Below are positions 6,199 through 14,149 of a DNA stretch of 16,128 bases, one piece after another. A program made the position numbers and the translations under genes. The notes beneath the pieces were generated by a model. The model did no database searches. It was given only the letters and a program-made list of their open reading frames with translations, and was not told the DNA's origin. Each line of letters starts with the position of its first letter. Within the stretch, counting starts at the first letter, position 1. Source of the stretch: Verrucomicrobia bacterium UBA673 (GTDB taxonomy: Bacteria > Verrucomicrobiota > Verrucomicrobiia > Limisphaerales > UBA1096); contig DBNL01000159.1 of assembly GCA_002299785.1 (NCBI GenBank), positions 1 to 16,128 on the forward strand, in the 5' to 3' direction.

Positions 6199-6815
6199 AG
6201 AATCCCCAACTGCGCCAAGCCAATCAAAAAACCCAGTACAGCGCCAACCCCTTCGATGAACCGGAACTCGCGTTTCATGATGCCGAGCAGCATTTCCTCC
6301 AGTTTGTCGCTGGAAAATGCCACCACCTTCTCGCGAACCACCGCCTCGACATCCATGTTTTTCTCGAGGTGGCTGACGAACATATCGCCCAGTTCTGGTA
6401 CCGACTGGGCGAGGCTCTCGACCAGCGAGTGCTTGATTTTAGCCACCATATCCGAGCCGAGAAACATCGACGCCATCGGGATCGCCTCCATCAGGTTATT
6501 CTGCAGAAAATCATCCACCCTCCCCTCGATCGTCGCGGTGACGTGCGCCACGAACTCGTCGCCCTGCAGATGCTGCCGCACATCCTCCATCGAGAACAAC
6601 TCGCGCGCCACCAGTTTGCCAAGCTTTTCGGCCAGCGCTTGTTGCCGCTTGGGGAACACTCCCTGCACACGCAGCCCAAGGATGCGCCTCTCCTCGCGCG
6701 GGTGAAACAGCATCCGCACGGCGAGGTAGTTCGTTCCCCAGCCGATGGCGGCGGCGATCACCGGCAGTAGGCACCACGTCCACTTGAAAACTTCCGGGCT
6801 GGCTTCAGTCAACAT
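6186..6815 (-). CDS. DUF445 family membrane protein
   Basis: The 209-residue product has a hydrophobic N-terminal helix (about 12-35) running into GWGTNYLAVRMLFHP, the signature of DUF445 proteins. A long charged helical middle region follows, and a C-terminal membrane helix (about 188-208, AVLGFLIGLAQLGILWL). Membrane-bound members such as B. subtilis YheB have this plan; the biochemical role is not established. The start ATG at 6815 overlaps the trhO stop by 11 bp, and the stop overlaps the SIMPL gene start by 13 bp, so the three genes form one operon with coupled translation. No Shine-Dalgarno is visible. Confidence 0.85.
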   Translation of the reverse strand: MLTEASPEVFKWTWCLLPVIAAAIGWGTNYLAVRMLFHPREERRILGLRVQGVFPKRQQALAEKLGKLVARELFSMEDVRQHLQGDEFVAHVTATIEGRVDDFLQNNLMEAIPMASMFLGSDMVAKIKHSLVESLAQSVPELGDMFVSHLEKNMDVEAVVREKVVAFSSDKLEEMLLGIMKREFRFIEGVGAVLGFLIGLAQLGILWLM

Positions 6816-7746
6816 TGGTTGGATGCAATTTGCGCTTGGGCTGATGGCCGATGTGTTGTTCGTTGCGGCTGCGCGCCAGCATCACCTGCCTGTGCCGTTC
6901 CCGGAGACGCTCCCGCCGCTCCGGCGTCAACCCTTCGGCGCAGCGCGAACAACTCACGCCGGCCTCGTATTGCGGCAACTGCATCTCCCCAGCCGTGAGT
7001 GGCCAGCGGCAGCCGAAACAAATCTCGTGGACCCCCTGCTCGAGCCCATGCTTCACTGACACGCGATGGTCGAACACGAAACAGTCTCCCTCCCAGAGGC
7101 TCTCCGCCTCGGACATTTTTTGTAGATAATTCAAAATGCCGCCACGCAAATGGAACACCTCACGGAAGCCATGCTTGAGCAGATATGACGACGCCTTCTC
7201 GCAGCGGATGCCGCCAGTGCAGAACATCGCGATCTTCGGATGCTTTTTCGGATCAAGATTCTGCTGCACGTACTCCGGCCACTCGCCGAACGAACCAGTC
7301 TTAGGATCGATCGCGTCAATGAACGTCCCCATCCCCACTTCGTAATCATTACGCGTGTCGACCACCGTCACGCCGGGGTCGCTGATGAGCGCGTTCCATT
7401 CGCTTGGTTCGACGTATTCGCCGACCGCCTCGCGCGGGTCGGCCTCCGGCGCGCCGAGCGTGACGATCTCCGGGCGCAGCACCACTTTCATCCGGTGGAA
7501 GGTTATTCGCTCGGTGTCGGAAATGCGGGCTGACAACCCGACCAGACGCTCGTCGCTGCGGATAAACTCGAGCACCGACTCCACCCCAGCGCTTGGTCCA
7601 GCGATGGTGCCGTTGATACCCTCGTGCGCGAGGATGATCGTGCCCTGCACCGAATGCCGCTCACAATGCTCTTTCAACGGCACCCGCTTGGCTTCGAAGT
7701 CGGGCAGATCGACAAACTGATAAAATGTGGCAACGGTGGAGTCCAT
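6805..7746 (-). CDS. trhO: tRNA uridine(34) hydroxylase TrhO (rhodanese-related, YceA type)
   Basis: TrhO catalyses oxygen-dependent formation of 5-hydroxyuridine at U34 of several tRNAs. The 313-residue product has the N-terminal UPF0176 acylphosphatase-like domain (about 5-95, with HEGINGTIAG), then a rhodanese domain with VVDTRNDYE (128-136) and the active-site loop CTGGIRCEK (176-184; C176 catalytic). A C-terminal Cys-rich segment holds CFGC (243-246) and CSRC (266-269), probably binding zinc. ATG 7746 is used because the family begins close to VATFYQF; a TTG at 7818 in the same frame would add 24 residues that look random. It is the first gene of the operon with DUF445 and SIMPL genes and is divergent from the helicase gene. 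Confidence 0.94.
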   Translation of the reverse strand: MDSTVATFYQFVDLPDFEAKRVPLKEHCERHSVQGTIILAHEGINGTIAGPSAGVESVLEFIRSDERLVGLSARISDTERITFHRMKVVLRPEIVTLGAPEADPREAVGEYVEPSEWNALISDPGVTVVDTRNDYEVGMGTFIDAIDPKTGSFGEWPEYVQQNLDPKKHPKIAMFCTGGIRCEKASSYLLKHGFREVFHLRGGILNYLQKMSEAESLWEGDCFVFDHRVSVKHGLEQGVHEICFGCRWPLTAGEMQLPQYEAGVSCSRCAEGLTPERRERLRERHRQVMLARSRNEQHIGHQPKRKLHPTNVD

Positions 7747-7805
7747 GCACTTGACCAAGCGGACGCGCCGCCGGGCCGGAGAGGATGCTGGTTTTGAGCT
7801 CGAAA

Positions 7806-7819
7806 TTTCAAGTTTCAAG
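7806..7819. repeat. Tandem pair TTTCAAG TTTCAAG
   Basis: Two adjacent 7-bp units (7806-7812, 7813-7819) lie in the 128-bp intergenic region between trhO and the helicase gene. This may be chance in an AT-rich spacer. Confidence 0.3.
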
Positions 7820-7842
7820 TTGGATTCAAAAAATTACTTCGA

Positions 7843-7864
7843 CGCTTGGCCGCTTGGCCGCTTG
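7843..7864. repeat. Tandem repeat CGCTTGGC x 2.75
   Basis: CGCTTGGC at 7843-7850 and 7851-7858 is followed by the partial unit CGCTTG at 7859-7864. It lies just upstream of the helicase start and is built from the same GCTTGGC word over-represented through the window. Confidence 0.7.
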
Positions 7865-7874
7865 AATACCTGCC

Positions 7875-9875
7875 GTGCCAAGGGAGTACACGCTCAAGTC
7901 ATTCCGCGCGCCTGTAGAGTTGAACATCGACTACGAGGCGGAGTTGAACGCCCAGCAGTTCGCCGCCGTTTCTGCACTGCTTGGACCGGCGCTAGTGCTG
8001 GCCGGGGCGGGCGCGGGCAAAACGCGCACTCTGACTTACCGCGTGGCGTACCTGCTTGAGCAGGGTATCCCGATCGATCGCATCCTGTTACTAACGTTCA
8101 CTAACAAGGCCGCCCGCGAGATGATGGATCGAGTGCAAGACCTGATCGGTAGTGACACAGCGGGGCTTTGGGGAGGGACGTTTCACTCGGTCGGCCATCG
8201 GGTGTTGCGACGGCATGCCGAGGCAATAGGTTACCCGCAGTCATTCACGATCATGGATCGCGACGACGCCAAGGCGTTGATGAGCGCGGCGATCAATGAT
8301 GCAGGTATCGACACCAAGGCGGTGCGCTTTCCCAAGCCAGATCTCGTGTGCGACATCCTTTCGATGTCGCTCAATACAGGCCTGCCGCTTGGCCAAGTGA
8401 TGGAGGAACGTTACTCGTATTTTGACACGCTTACCGACGAGATCGCCCAGGCACACGCCGCCTATACTAAGCGCAAAGTGGCCAATGGCGTGATGGACTT
8501 CGACGACCTGCTCAACCTGTGGCTGAGGTTGCTGCGCGAAAATAAGGAGATCCGCGAGTCGTTTCAGACTCGGTTCCAGTTCATTCTCGTGGACGAATAC
8601 CAGGACACGAACCAGGTGCAATGCGAGTTGATCGACCTGCTCGGCGACCGGCACCACAATATCATGGCGGTCGGCGACGACTCGCAGAGCATCTACTCGT
8701 GGCGCGGTGCGAATTTCCGTAATGTGCTCGAGTTCTCCGAACGGCACGACGGCACGCAGGTTTTCAAGATCGAGACGAACTACCGCAGCACGCCGGAGAT
8801 TCTCGACTGCGCCAACGCCGTCATCGCCGCGAACACGCAACAGTACGAGAAGGTGCTCACGCCGGTGCTCGACTCAGGCATGAAGCCGGCGCTCGTCTGC
8901 TGCAACGACGCCAACCAGCAAGCGGAGTTCATCGCACAACGTGTGCTCGAGTTGCGAGACGAAGGCAAGCCGATGGAGGAGATAGCCGTGCTGTACCGCT
9001 CACACTTTCACGCGCTCGAGCTGCAACTCGAGCTCACACGGCGCGACATCCCGTACGCGCTCACGAGCGGCATCCGGTTTTTCGAGCAGGCTCACGTCAA
9101 GGATGTCGCCGCGTACCTAAAGCTCCTGATCAACCCCGGCGACGAGCTTGCATTCAAGCGCATCGTGCTGATGCTGCCGGGCGTCGGGGCCAAGTCGGCC
9201 GCCAAACTTTGGGCCGCGTTCGGCGAGCGGTTAGCCAAGGGGCTAAACTTGGCTAAGGCGCTGCGCGACATCGCCAGCCAAGCGCCGAAAAAAGCCGCGC
9301 TTGGCTGGGAGCAGTTCGCCGAGACGCTAGGCCAACTCGACGAAGAGCAGGCTAAGGGACCGGGGCATCTCATTCGCATGGTTGTCGCCGCCGGGTACGA
9401 GGATTATTTGCAAAACAAGTTCCCCAACTACTTCGCGCGGCTTGAGGACATCGAACAGGTCGCCGGCTTCGCCGGGCAATACGACACCACCGAAGCGTTC
9501 CTCAGCGAAGTCGCACTGCTAACCAACCTCGAGACCGACACAAAACGCCAGAATAAACCGGACCCGGAGCAGATCAGGCTATCTACTATTCACCAAGCCA
9601 AGGGGCTGGAGTTCGACGTGGTGTTCGTGATGATGCTATGCGACGGACTGTTCCCGTCGAGCCGCGCGATCGAGAGCCCCGGCGGCGAGGAGGAGGAGCG
9701 GCGGCTATTTTACGTCGCCGTCACGCGCGCTAAAACCGAGCTGTACCTGAGCTATCCGCTACTGCGGTTCATGCACGGCTCGGGCGGCGAGGCGATGCAA
9801 CAGCCCTCACGCTTCCTCGACGAAATCGACACCAACCTCGTCGAGGAATGGAACCTTCAAAGCTTCAATCCCTAA
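7875..9875 (+). CDS. ATP-dependent 3'-5' DNA helicase, UvrD/Rep/PcrA family
   Basis: The 666-residue product has the complete SF1A helicase motif set: a Q-motif-like LNAQQFAAV (24-32), Walker A GAGAGKT (44-50), TFTNKAA (74-80), Walker B DEYQDT (240-245), GDDSQSIYSWRG (267-278), ETNYRST (300-306), STIHQAKGLEFDVVF and the arginine-finger motif VAVTRAKTELYLSYP near the C-terminus. Such enzymes unwind DNA in repair and replication restart. It is close to the family length but has no long C-terminal extension, so UvrD, Rep or PcrA cannot be told apart here. Translation starts at GTG 7875; no Shine-Dalgarno is seen and an 8-bp tandem repeat lies directly upstream. It is divergent from trhO and convergent with leuA. 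Confidence 0.95.
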   Translation: MPREYTLKSFRAPVELNIDYEAELNAQQFAAVSALLGPALVLAGAGAGKTRTLTYRVAYLLEQGIPIDRILLLTFTNKAAREMMDRVQDLIGSDTAGLWGGTFHSVGHRVLRRHAEAIGYPQSFTIMDRDDAKALMSAAINDAGIDTKAVRFPKPDLVCDILSMSLNTGLPLGQVMEERYSYFDTLTDEIAQAHAAYTKRKVANGVMDFDDLLNLWLRLLRENKEIRESFQTRFQFILVDEYQDTNQVQCELIDLLGDRHHNIMAVGDDSQSIYSWRGANFRNVLEFSERHDGTQVFKIETNYRSTPEILDCANAVIAANTQQYEKVLTPVLDSGMKPALVCCNDANQQAEFIAQRVLELRDEGKPMEEIAVLYRSHFHALELQLELTRRDIPYALTSGIRFFEQAHVKDVAAYLKLLINPGDELAFKRIVLMLPGVGAKSAAKLWAAFGERLAKGLNLAKALRDIASQAPKKAALGWEQFAETLGQLDEEQAKGPGHLIRMVVAAGYEDYLQNKFPNYFARLEDIEQVAGFAGQYDTTEAFLSEVALLTNLETDTKRQNKPDPEQIRLSTIHQAKGLEFDVVFVMMLCDGLFPSSRAIESPGGEEEERRLFYVAVTRAKTELYLSYPLLRFMHGSGGEAMQQPSRFLDEIDTNLVEEWNLQSFNP

Positions 9876-9973
9876 GGTTGAATCCGCTGAAACAGGGTGG
9901 ATTATTTTGGGGAGCGCACCCTCCCACCTTGGACGCCCTGCCCGAGGCTAAACCACCTGAGTTGCCGATAGAC

Positions 9974-9996
9974 GATTCCGGCGAGACGCCGGAATC
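9974..9996. repeat. Perfect inverted repeat between helicase and leuA genes
   Basis: GATTCCGGCG (9974-9983) and CGCCGGAATC (9987-9996) form a perfect 10-bp stem with a 3-nt loop in the 160-bp spacer between two convergent genes. There is no T-run on either side, so it is not a standard intrinsic terminator. It could stabilise mRNA 3' ends or be one copy of a dispersed REP-like element. Apart from this and the palindrome at 10022, the spacer shows nothing recognisable. Confidence 0.7.
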
Positions 9997-10021
9997 CACA
10001 CGCGATGCGAGTGTCCTCCCC

Positions 10022-10033
10022 GCTTGGCCAAGC
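10022..10033. repeat. 12-bp palindrome GCTTGGCCAAGC, copy 3 (non-coding)
   Basis: Third copy of the 12-mer also seen at 1529 and 1833. This one lies outside any gene, 2 bp beyond the leuA stop, so the sequence cannot be explained by protein constraint. Confidence 0.6.
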
Positions 10034-10035
10034 GC

Positions 10036-11622
10036 TTATGGCTGACCGTTGGTTTTGCGGGGCTTCTTTTTGCGGCAGCCGGTGTTGAGGTGGCGGTTGA
10101 CAGCGTTCAAATACGCCTTGGCACTGGCCTCGATGATGTCGGTGCTCGCCCCCTTGCCAGTAACGAGATCGCCAGCGCCAAAATCCACTTTCACGCTCAC
10201 CTCGCCCAGTGCATCCTTACCATGCGACACGGCGCGAATGGCGTAATCCTTCAGGCGGCCGCGCGTCTCGGTGAGGCGGTCGATCGCCTTGAGCGCGGCG
10301 TCCACAGGGCCGTCGCCAACGCCGGCATCCTGAAGCACAGTCTCTTTTTTAGAGCGACCGATGGCGGCTTTTTTTAGGCGCACAGTGGCGGTGGGGACGG
10401 TGTGGTTGCCGCTTGTGACATTGAGGTATTCCATCACCCATGTCTCCTGCACCTTCGTCATTTGCCCGTCGACCAATGCTCCAAGATCGTCGTCGTATAC
10501 AAACTTTTTCTTATCGCCAATCTCCTTGAAACGGCTGAAGACGTTGTTGACCTCCTCGTCGGATAGCTTGAAACCAAGGTGCCGAAGGCGCATGGCCATC
10601 GCGGCGCGGCCGCTGTGCTTGGTCAAGGGCAGCTCTGTCTGACCCCAGCCGACCTCCTCCGGATCTATGATCTCGTACGTCTCGCGTTTCTTGATGATGC
10701 CGTCCTGATGAATACCGCTCGAGTGGGCGAAGGCGTTCTCGCCGACGATCGCCTTGCTGCGCTGCACCGGCAAGCCGCTCATTCGAGCGACCAGCTTGGA
10801 GGCCTTCACGATCTGCTTCGCCGCCACGCCGCAGGTGTAACCATTGTAAACGTCATTACGCGTCTTGAGTGCCATTACGACCTCCTCGAGCGCGGCGTTG
10901 CCAGCACGCTCTCCAATGCCGTTGACGGTACACTCGATCTGCCGCGCGCCAGCCTCGACGGCGGCAAGCGAGTTGGCCACAGCCATGCCCAAGTCGTTGT
11001 GGCAGTGAACACTGATGATCGCCCTGCCAGACTGGAATTCCGGCACGGAGCCGTGAAGGTGCGCGATCAATTCACCGAACTGCCCCGGCACAGCCCAACC
11101 GACGGTATCGGGAATATTCACCGTCGTAGCACCGGCATCGACAACCGCCTGACAGACCTCGACAAGGAAATCAGGCTCGGTGCGAGAAGCGTCCTCGGGA
11201 GAAAACTCGACATCCGCGACAAGTTTCCGGGCGCGCTTCACCCCATCGACTGCGAGCTTGATGATTTGGCCCTGCGCCTTTCCGAGCTTGAATTCACGGT
11301 GCAATTTCGACGTGGCTAGGAAAACATGGATGCGTCCCTTTTTACCGGCCGGCATGACCGCTTTTCCTGCCGACTCGATGTCCTTAGGCACACAGCGGGC
11401 TAGGCCGGCGATGGTCGGCCCCTTGATTTCCCGAGCGATGGTGTTGACGGCTGTGAAGTCCCCATCGCTGATCACGGGAAAGCCGCCCTCGATCACATCA
11501 ACCTTCAGTCGAGCAAGTTGCCGCGCGACCTCGAGTTTTTCGCGAAGCGTCATCGAGGCGCCTGGACACTGCTCGCCGTCGCGGAGAGTCGTGTCAAAAA
11601 TAATGATTCGGTTTTTTTTCAT
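10036..11622 (-). CDS. leuA: 2-isopropylmalate synthase
   Basis: LeuA condenses acetyl-CoA with 2-oxoisovalerate, the first committed step of leucine synthesis. The 528-residue product has the DRE-TIM barrel signature [12 protein letters not shown] near residue 10, the metal-binding [11 protein letters not shown], and the [15 protein letters not shown] segment of the HMGL family. A linker and a C-terminal LeuA regulatory domain (about 390-515) that normally binds the inhibitor leucine follow. Length fits the long, type 1 bacterial form; a basic [12 protein letters not shown] tail is extra. ATG 11622 has GAGAG 8 nt upstream. No other leu gene adjoins it. A strong terminator and a leucine-rich short frame lie just upstream, suggesting attenuation in addition to feedback inhibition. 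Confidence 0.95.
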   Translation of the reverse strand: MKKNRIIIFDTTLRDGEQCPGASMTLREKLEVARQLARLKVDVIEGGFPVISDGDFTAVNTIAREIKGPTIAGLARCVPKDIESAGKAVMPAGKKGRIHVFLATSKLHREFKLGKAQGQIIKLAVDGVKRARKLVADVEFSPEDASRTEPDFLVEVCQAVVDAGATTVNIPDTVGWAVPGQFGELIAHLHGSVPEFQSGRAIISVHCHNDLGMAVANSLAAVEAGARQIECTVNGIGERAGNAALEEVVMALKTRNDVYNGYTCGVAAKQIVKASKLVARMSGLPVQRSKAIVGENAFAHSSGIHQDGIIKKRETYEIIDPEEVGWGQTELPLTKHSGRAAMAMRLRHLGFKLSDEEVNNVFSRFKEIGDKKKFVYDDDLGALVDGQMTKVQETWVMEYLNVTSGNHTVPTATVRLKKAAIGRSKKETVLQDAGVGDGPVDAALKAIDRLTETRGRLKDYAIRAVSHGKDALGEVSVKVDFGAGDLVTGKGASTDIIEASAKAYLNAVNRHLNTGCRKKKPRKTNGQP

Positions 11623-11650
11623 ATCTTTGTCTCTCGGTTTAATGGTTCAA

Positions 11651-11683
11651 CAAAAAACCCCGTTGCCACTGGCAGCGGGGTTT
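11651..11683 (-). terminator. Intrinsic terminator in the leuA leader (possible attenuator)
   Basis: On the minus strand AAACCCCGCTGCCA pairs with TGGCAACGGGGTTT, a 14-bp stem with one G-T wobble and a very short loop, followed by a T-run ending at 11652. It lies 29 bp upstream of the leuA start and points into leuA. It is either the terminator of a short upstream gene or a regulated attenuator; transcription of leuA must read through it or begin in the 29 bp after it. Confidence 0.8.
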
Positions 11684-11843
11684 ACGAAATGCTAGGGAAC
11701 AAGTTCAAACCACAGCCGCACGGACACTTCCCAGAAGCGCCAGTCCCAGCAGTAGTTGAAGGCTCAAACTTGCCATCGCGGCGCAAACTACCGGCGGCTC
11801 CTAGCCAAGTCAACCGGTTTTTCCCGAACCGTTTTGCGACCAA
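11682..11843 (-). CDS. Possible 53-codon ORF with Cys-rich C-terminus (unrecognised)
   Basis: An open frame from TTG 11843 to TAA 11682 would encode 53 residues. The N-terminus is basic (MVAKRFGKNRLTW), a low-complexity PSTTAGTGASG stretch follows, and the end is KCPCGCGLNLFPSIS. The CxCxC group loosely recalls SEC-C zinc motifs or the CGCG end of HesB/IscA proteins, but it is too short to assign. The stop codon lies in the first arm of the downstream terminator. There is no ATG start and no ribosome binding site. It overlaps the leucine-rich leader frame in another phase; at most one of the two is likely to be functional. Confidence 0.25.
   Translation of the reverse strand: MVAKRFGKNRLTWLGAAGSLRRDGKFEPSTTAGTGASGKCPCGCGLNLFPSIS
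11705..11776 (-). CDS. Possible leucine-rich leader peptide of leuA (23 aa)
   Basis: ATG 11776 opens a 23-codon frame reading MASLSLQLLLGLALLGSVRAAV-V and ending TGA at 11707-11705. Eight of the 23 codons are leucine, clustered at codons 4-15. It ends 22 nt before the terminator hairpin that precedes leuA, the arrangement of a leader peptide in leucine attenuation. There is no Shine-Dalgarno at the normal distance, although a promoter-like pair upstream would give a nearly leaderless transcript. Hydrophobic short frames also arise by chance, and the overlapping 53-codon frame competes for the same DNA. Confidence 0.35.
   Translation of the reverse strand: MASLSLQLLLGLALLGSVRAAVV
11785..11813 (-). 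promoter_or_regulatory. Weak promoter-like pair upstream of the leuA leader
   Basis: On the minus strand TTGACT (11813-11808) and TAGTTT (11790-11785) are 17 bp apart. Transcription would start at or next to ATG 11776. The -35 matches at 5 of 6 positions, the -10 at only 3 of 6. Confidence 0.25.
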
Positions 11844-11860
11844 TACAGTTTAGGGAAAGC

Positions 11861-13420
11861 CTAGTTTCCATCACCCTCATCTTCATCCCCACTGTCATCC
11901 CCCGGACCGCCAACGAGGGTGATCAATGCGGTTTCATCTGGATTCGCCTCCAAAACGACGCTTTCAGGCCCCCAACCAGACCAACCCTGTAGGCCTGGCG
12001 TATCCGGGTCGCTGTCGATCACCGCAACACCAAGACCAAATTTGTCGTTTTCCTGTAGACTCTCCACGCCGATTGCTTCAGGCGAAAACCACATCTCGTA
12101 AATGGTTGTGCCAGTGTTCGGATAAAGTGTCTTTTGCTTACGAAGCATCACTACGTCAAAGAAGCCTGAACCGGAGATTTGCTCAGCATACCCAACCCTT
12201 GACCCTTTAACCGTATCTTCAAGCATATCCATGCTATATAGAAAACCATTTTCTGTATCTTCATAAAGTTCCGAAAGGGAAAACAGATACTCACCTCTGA
12301 CATTTTCCCGGTTGGCATCCGCAAACAAAACCTTCACTGCATCTCCCTCTTCAGCCTCTTTCTTGGTATGATGATGCATATCGTCTTCAACCTCCACAAT
12401 TAAGTGGACCCCTTCCTTCCTCCAACCGATGGCAATCGAAACCGAATGGTCCTTTTCACCGTCCCAAGAACCCTTGTCATATTCAGCAAACTGCGCATAG
12501 CTACCCCCCCCTGAAAGATAAGTCATCTGGGCTCGCTGCTCCTCAGATACCACCTCGAAACCAGGGTTAGTCACAAGGTTTCCCTGGAACAGTTTATTAC
12601 TTTTCAAATCTATATATCCCTTTAATAACTCATTAGTTGGAGACATCCAATTAGCCTTATAAGTCTCGTAAAAAATATCAATTCGATTAGGGGATATTAA
12701 AGACGGCTCGATATAGGGTTCTACACGATAGAACCGGTGATTAATTTTGAAACGGCCATCGCGAGTTCGAGTTCGCTTTGCTCTAAAGATAAGAGGAGGC
12801 TTACTCGTATCGAAAATCTTTAATGTACGCCATTGAATCAGATCTTCTGAAGACATGATCTGGAGTTCGCGCAGCCCAAATAATTTTTTTTTCCTGAGAA
12901 AACCGTATTGACCAGGCTTAAAAGCATCAACTTCCAATTCAAGATACTCTGGTTCAAGAGTAAATTCTTTAAATATAAAATGATCTTTAATGACGTTGAC
13001 CACATTCATATGGCCAAAGAAAACTGCGCCATCCATCGGCCTCTCTTTAGCCTTGTCGCTCGCATTAACTTCAGCGCCGTTGGACAAAAGCAACACGACC
13101 ACCTCTTCAAAACCACCCATGGCCGCAAAGTGCAGCGGCGTGGCCTTGTCGTCGTCACGACGGTTCACATTCGCGCCGTTGGACAAGAGCAACTCGGTGA
13201 TCTCGAGATGACCATACTCAGCGGCGTAGTGCAGCGCCGTCTTGCCGGTCCAGTCGTCCAACGTGTCGATGTTCGTGCCGGCGGCGATATGGGCCCGGAC
13301 GGTCGCGATGTCATTACGCCAACTGGCCGCCGCCCAGATCGGCAGTTCCGGGCCGGCTTGGGCAGAAACGATCCACCAGAACGGGAGACAAAGAAAAAAA
13401 TATCTGGGATACCTGAACAT
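11861..13420 (-). CDS. Secreted ankyrin-repeat protein with C-terminal CBM9-like domain
   Basis: The 519-residue product starts with a signal peptide (about 1-22, ending in VSAQA). Ankyrin repeats follow at roughly 27-150, the clearest being GKTALHYAAEYGHLEITELLL and TPLHFAAMGGFEEVVVLLL. A middle region of about 155-240 ends in a HRFYRVE-type motif common at the end of repeated beta domains in verrucomicrobial secreted proteins. The C-terminal region, from about 315, resembles CBM9/DOMON-type carbohydrate- or ligand-binding beta sandwiches: WDGEKDHSVSIAIGW, HLIVEVEDD, GDAVKVLFAD, YEMWFSPEAIG, DKFGLGVAVIDSD and WSGWGPE. The tail is very acidic (GDDSGDEDEGDGN). It is probably extracytoplasmic. 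DNA for the ankyrin part is G+C-rich, whereas about 12240-13010 is only around 30-37% G+C in sampled stretches, unlike all neighbours. The function is unknown; the domain calls are by pattern. Confidence 0.8.
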   Translation of the reverse strand: MFRYPRYFFLCLPFWWIVSAQAGPELPIWAAASWRNDIATVRAHIAAGTNIDTLDDWTGKTALHYAAEYGHLEITELLLSNGANVNRRDDDKATPLHFAAMGGFEEVVVLLLSNGAEVNASDKAKERPMDGAVFFGHMNVVNVIKDHFIFKEFTLEPEYLELEVDAFKPGQYGFLRKKKLFGLRELQIMSSEDLIQWRTLKIFDTSKPPLIFRAKRTRTRDGRFKINHRFYRVEPYIEPSLISPNRIDIFYETYKANWMSPTNELLKGYIDLKSNKLFQGNLVTNPGFEVVSEEQRAQMTYLSGGGSYAQFAEYDKGSWDGEKDHSVSIAIGWRKEGVHLIVEVEDDMHHHTKKEAEEGDAVKVLFADANRENVRGEYLFSLSELYEDTENGFLYSMDMLEDTVKGSRVGYAEQISGSGFFDVVMLRKQKTLYPNTGTTIYEMWFSPEAIGVESLQENDKFGLGVAVIDSDPDTPGLQGWSGWGPESVVLEANPDETALITLVGGPGDDSGDEDEGDGN

Positions 13421-13529
13421 TGGCCGTGCAACATTTATACGGATACGCTCAGATCAGCCAGCGAAATCGGCCGGCCTTGCACCTGCTTGGGGCTTGGCTT
13501 ACGCTCCCGTCACTCGATTTTTATTCGAC

Positions 13530-14078
13530 ATGAAATGCTTAATTCAGACTTTTACCTGCCTCGGTCTGGCCATTGCCAGTCTTTCCCAACCCGCGCTTGC
13601 CCAAGCGCAGAATGACGCCCCTGACACCGCACCCGACCTTGGACCAGTGCTTGAGCGCCTCGACCAGATGATCGCCGGCTTGGCCAAGGTATCGGGCAAC
13701 TTAACCAAGCTTCAAAACGCCAACGCAAAGAACCCGTCGCTTAAGACCGCCACTAAGCAGTTGGCCGACATAAACACCGCCTTCAGGTCCCTGGCAAGCC
13801 AACTCGCTAGCCAAGCCAAGGCGGCCGAAAAACAAGCCGGCTCCGCAGCCGAAGGCACCAAGCTGCTCAAACAGTTGGTCGACCTGCAAACCGCCGCCGG
13901 GGCCCAAGCCAAGCGGCCGGCTCCACAGCACAAGTGGGAGTACAAATCAATTTTTGGTGATAGCCGCGTCGCGCTCGAGGAGGAAATGAACCTGTTTGGC
14001 GGAGACGGCTGGGAGTTTTTCAACATCGCCTCATTTGGGCGTGGCACCGCCGCTTTCGCGCGCCGGCCCCTCAATTAA
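13530..14078 (+). CDS. Secreted coiled-coil protein with C-terminal DUF4177-like segment
   Basis: The 182-residue product has a signal peptide (1-24, cleavage after PALA). An Ala/Lys/Gln-rich region of about 30-130 follows, probably helical or coiled-coil. The compact C-terminal domain, about 133-182, reads HKWEYKSIFGDS through LNLFGGDGWEFFNIASFG. The spacing YEYK...LNxxGxxGWEF and a final FARR match the short DUF4177 type. ATG 13530 is chosen because it begins the signal peptide; the longer open frame upstream overlaps the divergent ankyrin gene. No lipobox and no Shine-Dalgarno are seen. No partner is evident; the moxR cluster starts 71 bp downstream and could be co-transcribed since no terminator is visible between them. 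Confidence 0.8.
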   Translation: MKCLIQTFTCLGLAIASLSQPALAQAQNDAPDTAPDLGPVLERLDQMIAGLAKVSGNLTKLQNANAKNPSLKTATKQLADINTAFRSLASQLASQAKAAEKQAGSAAEGTKLLKQLVDLQTAAGAQAKRPAPQHKWEYKSIFGDSRVALEEEMNLFGGDGWEFFNIASFGRGTAAFARRPLN

Positions 14079-14149
14079 ACGACACCCACCCGGCCAATCG
14101 ATCATTGACCCGCCGGACCTGAAACCGTTCAATACCCTTTTTTCGAAAC

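Noticed and set aside
7747..7818. TTG start adding 24 residues to trhO
   Set aside because: The family starts near MDSTVATFYQF with an ATG; the extension is low-complexity and basic.
8241..8840. 199-codon minus-strand frame inside the helicase gene
   Set aside because: Antisense shadow of helicase motifs; no protein-like features.
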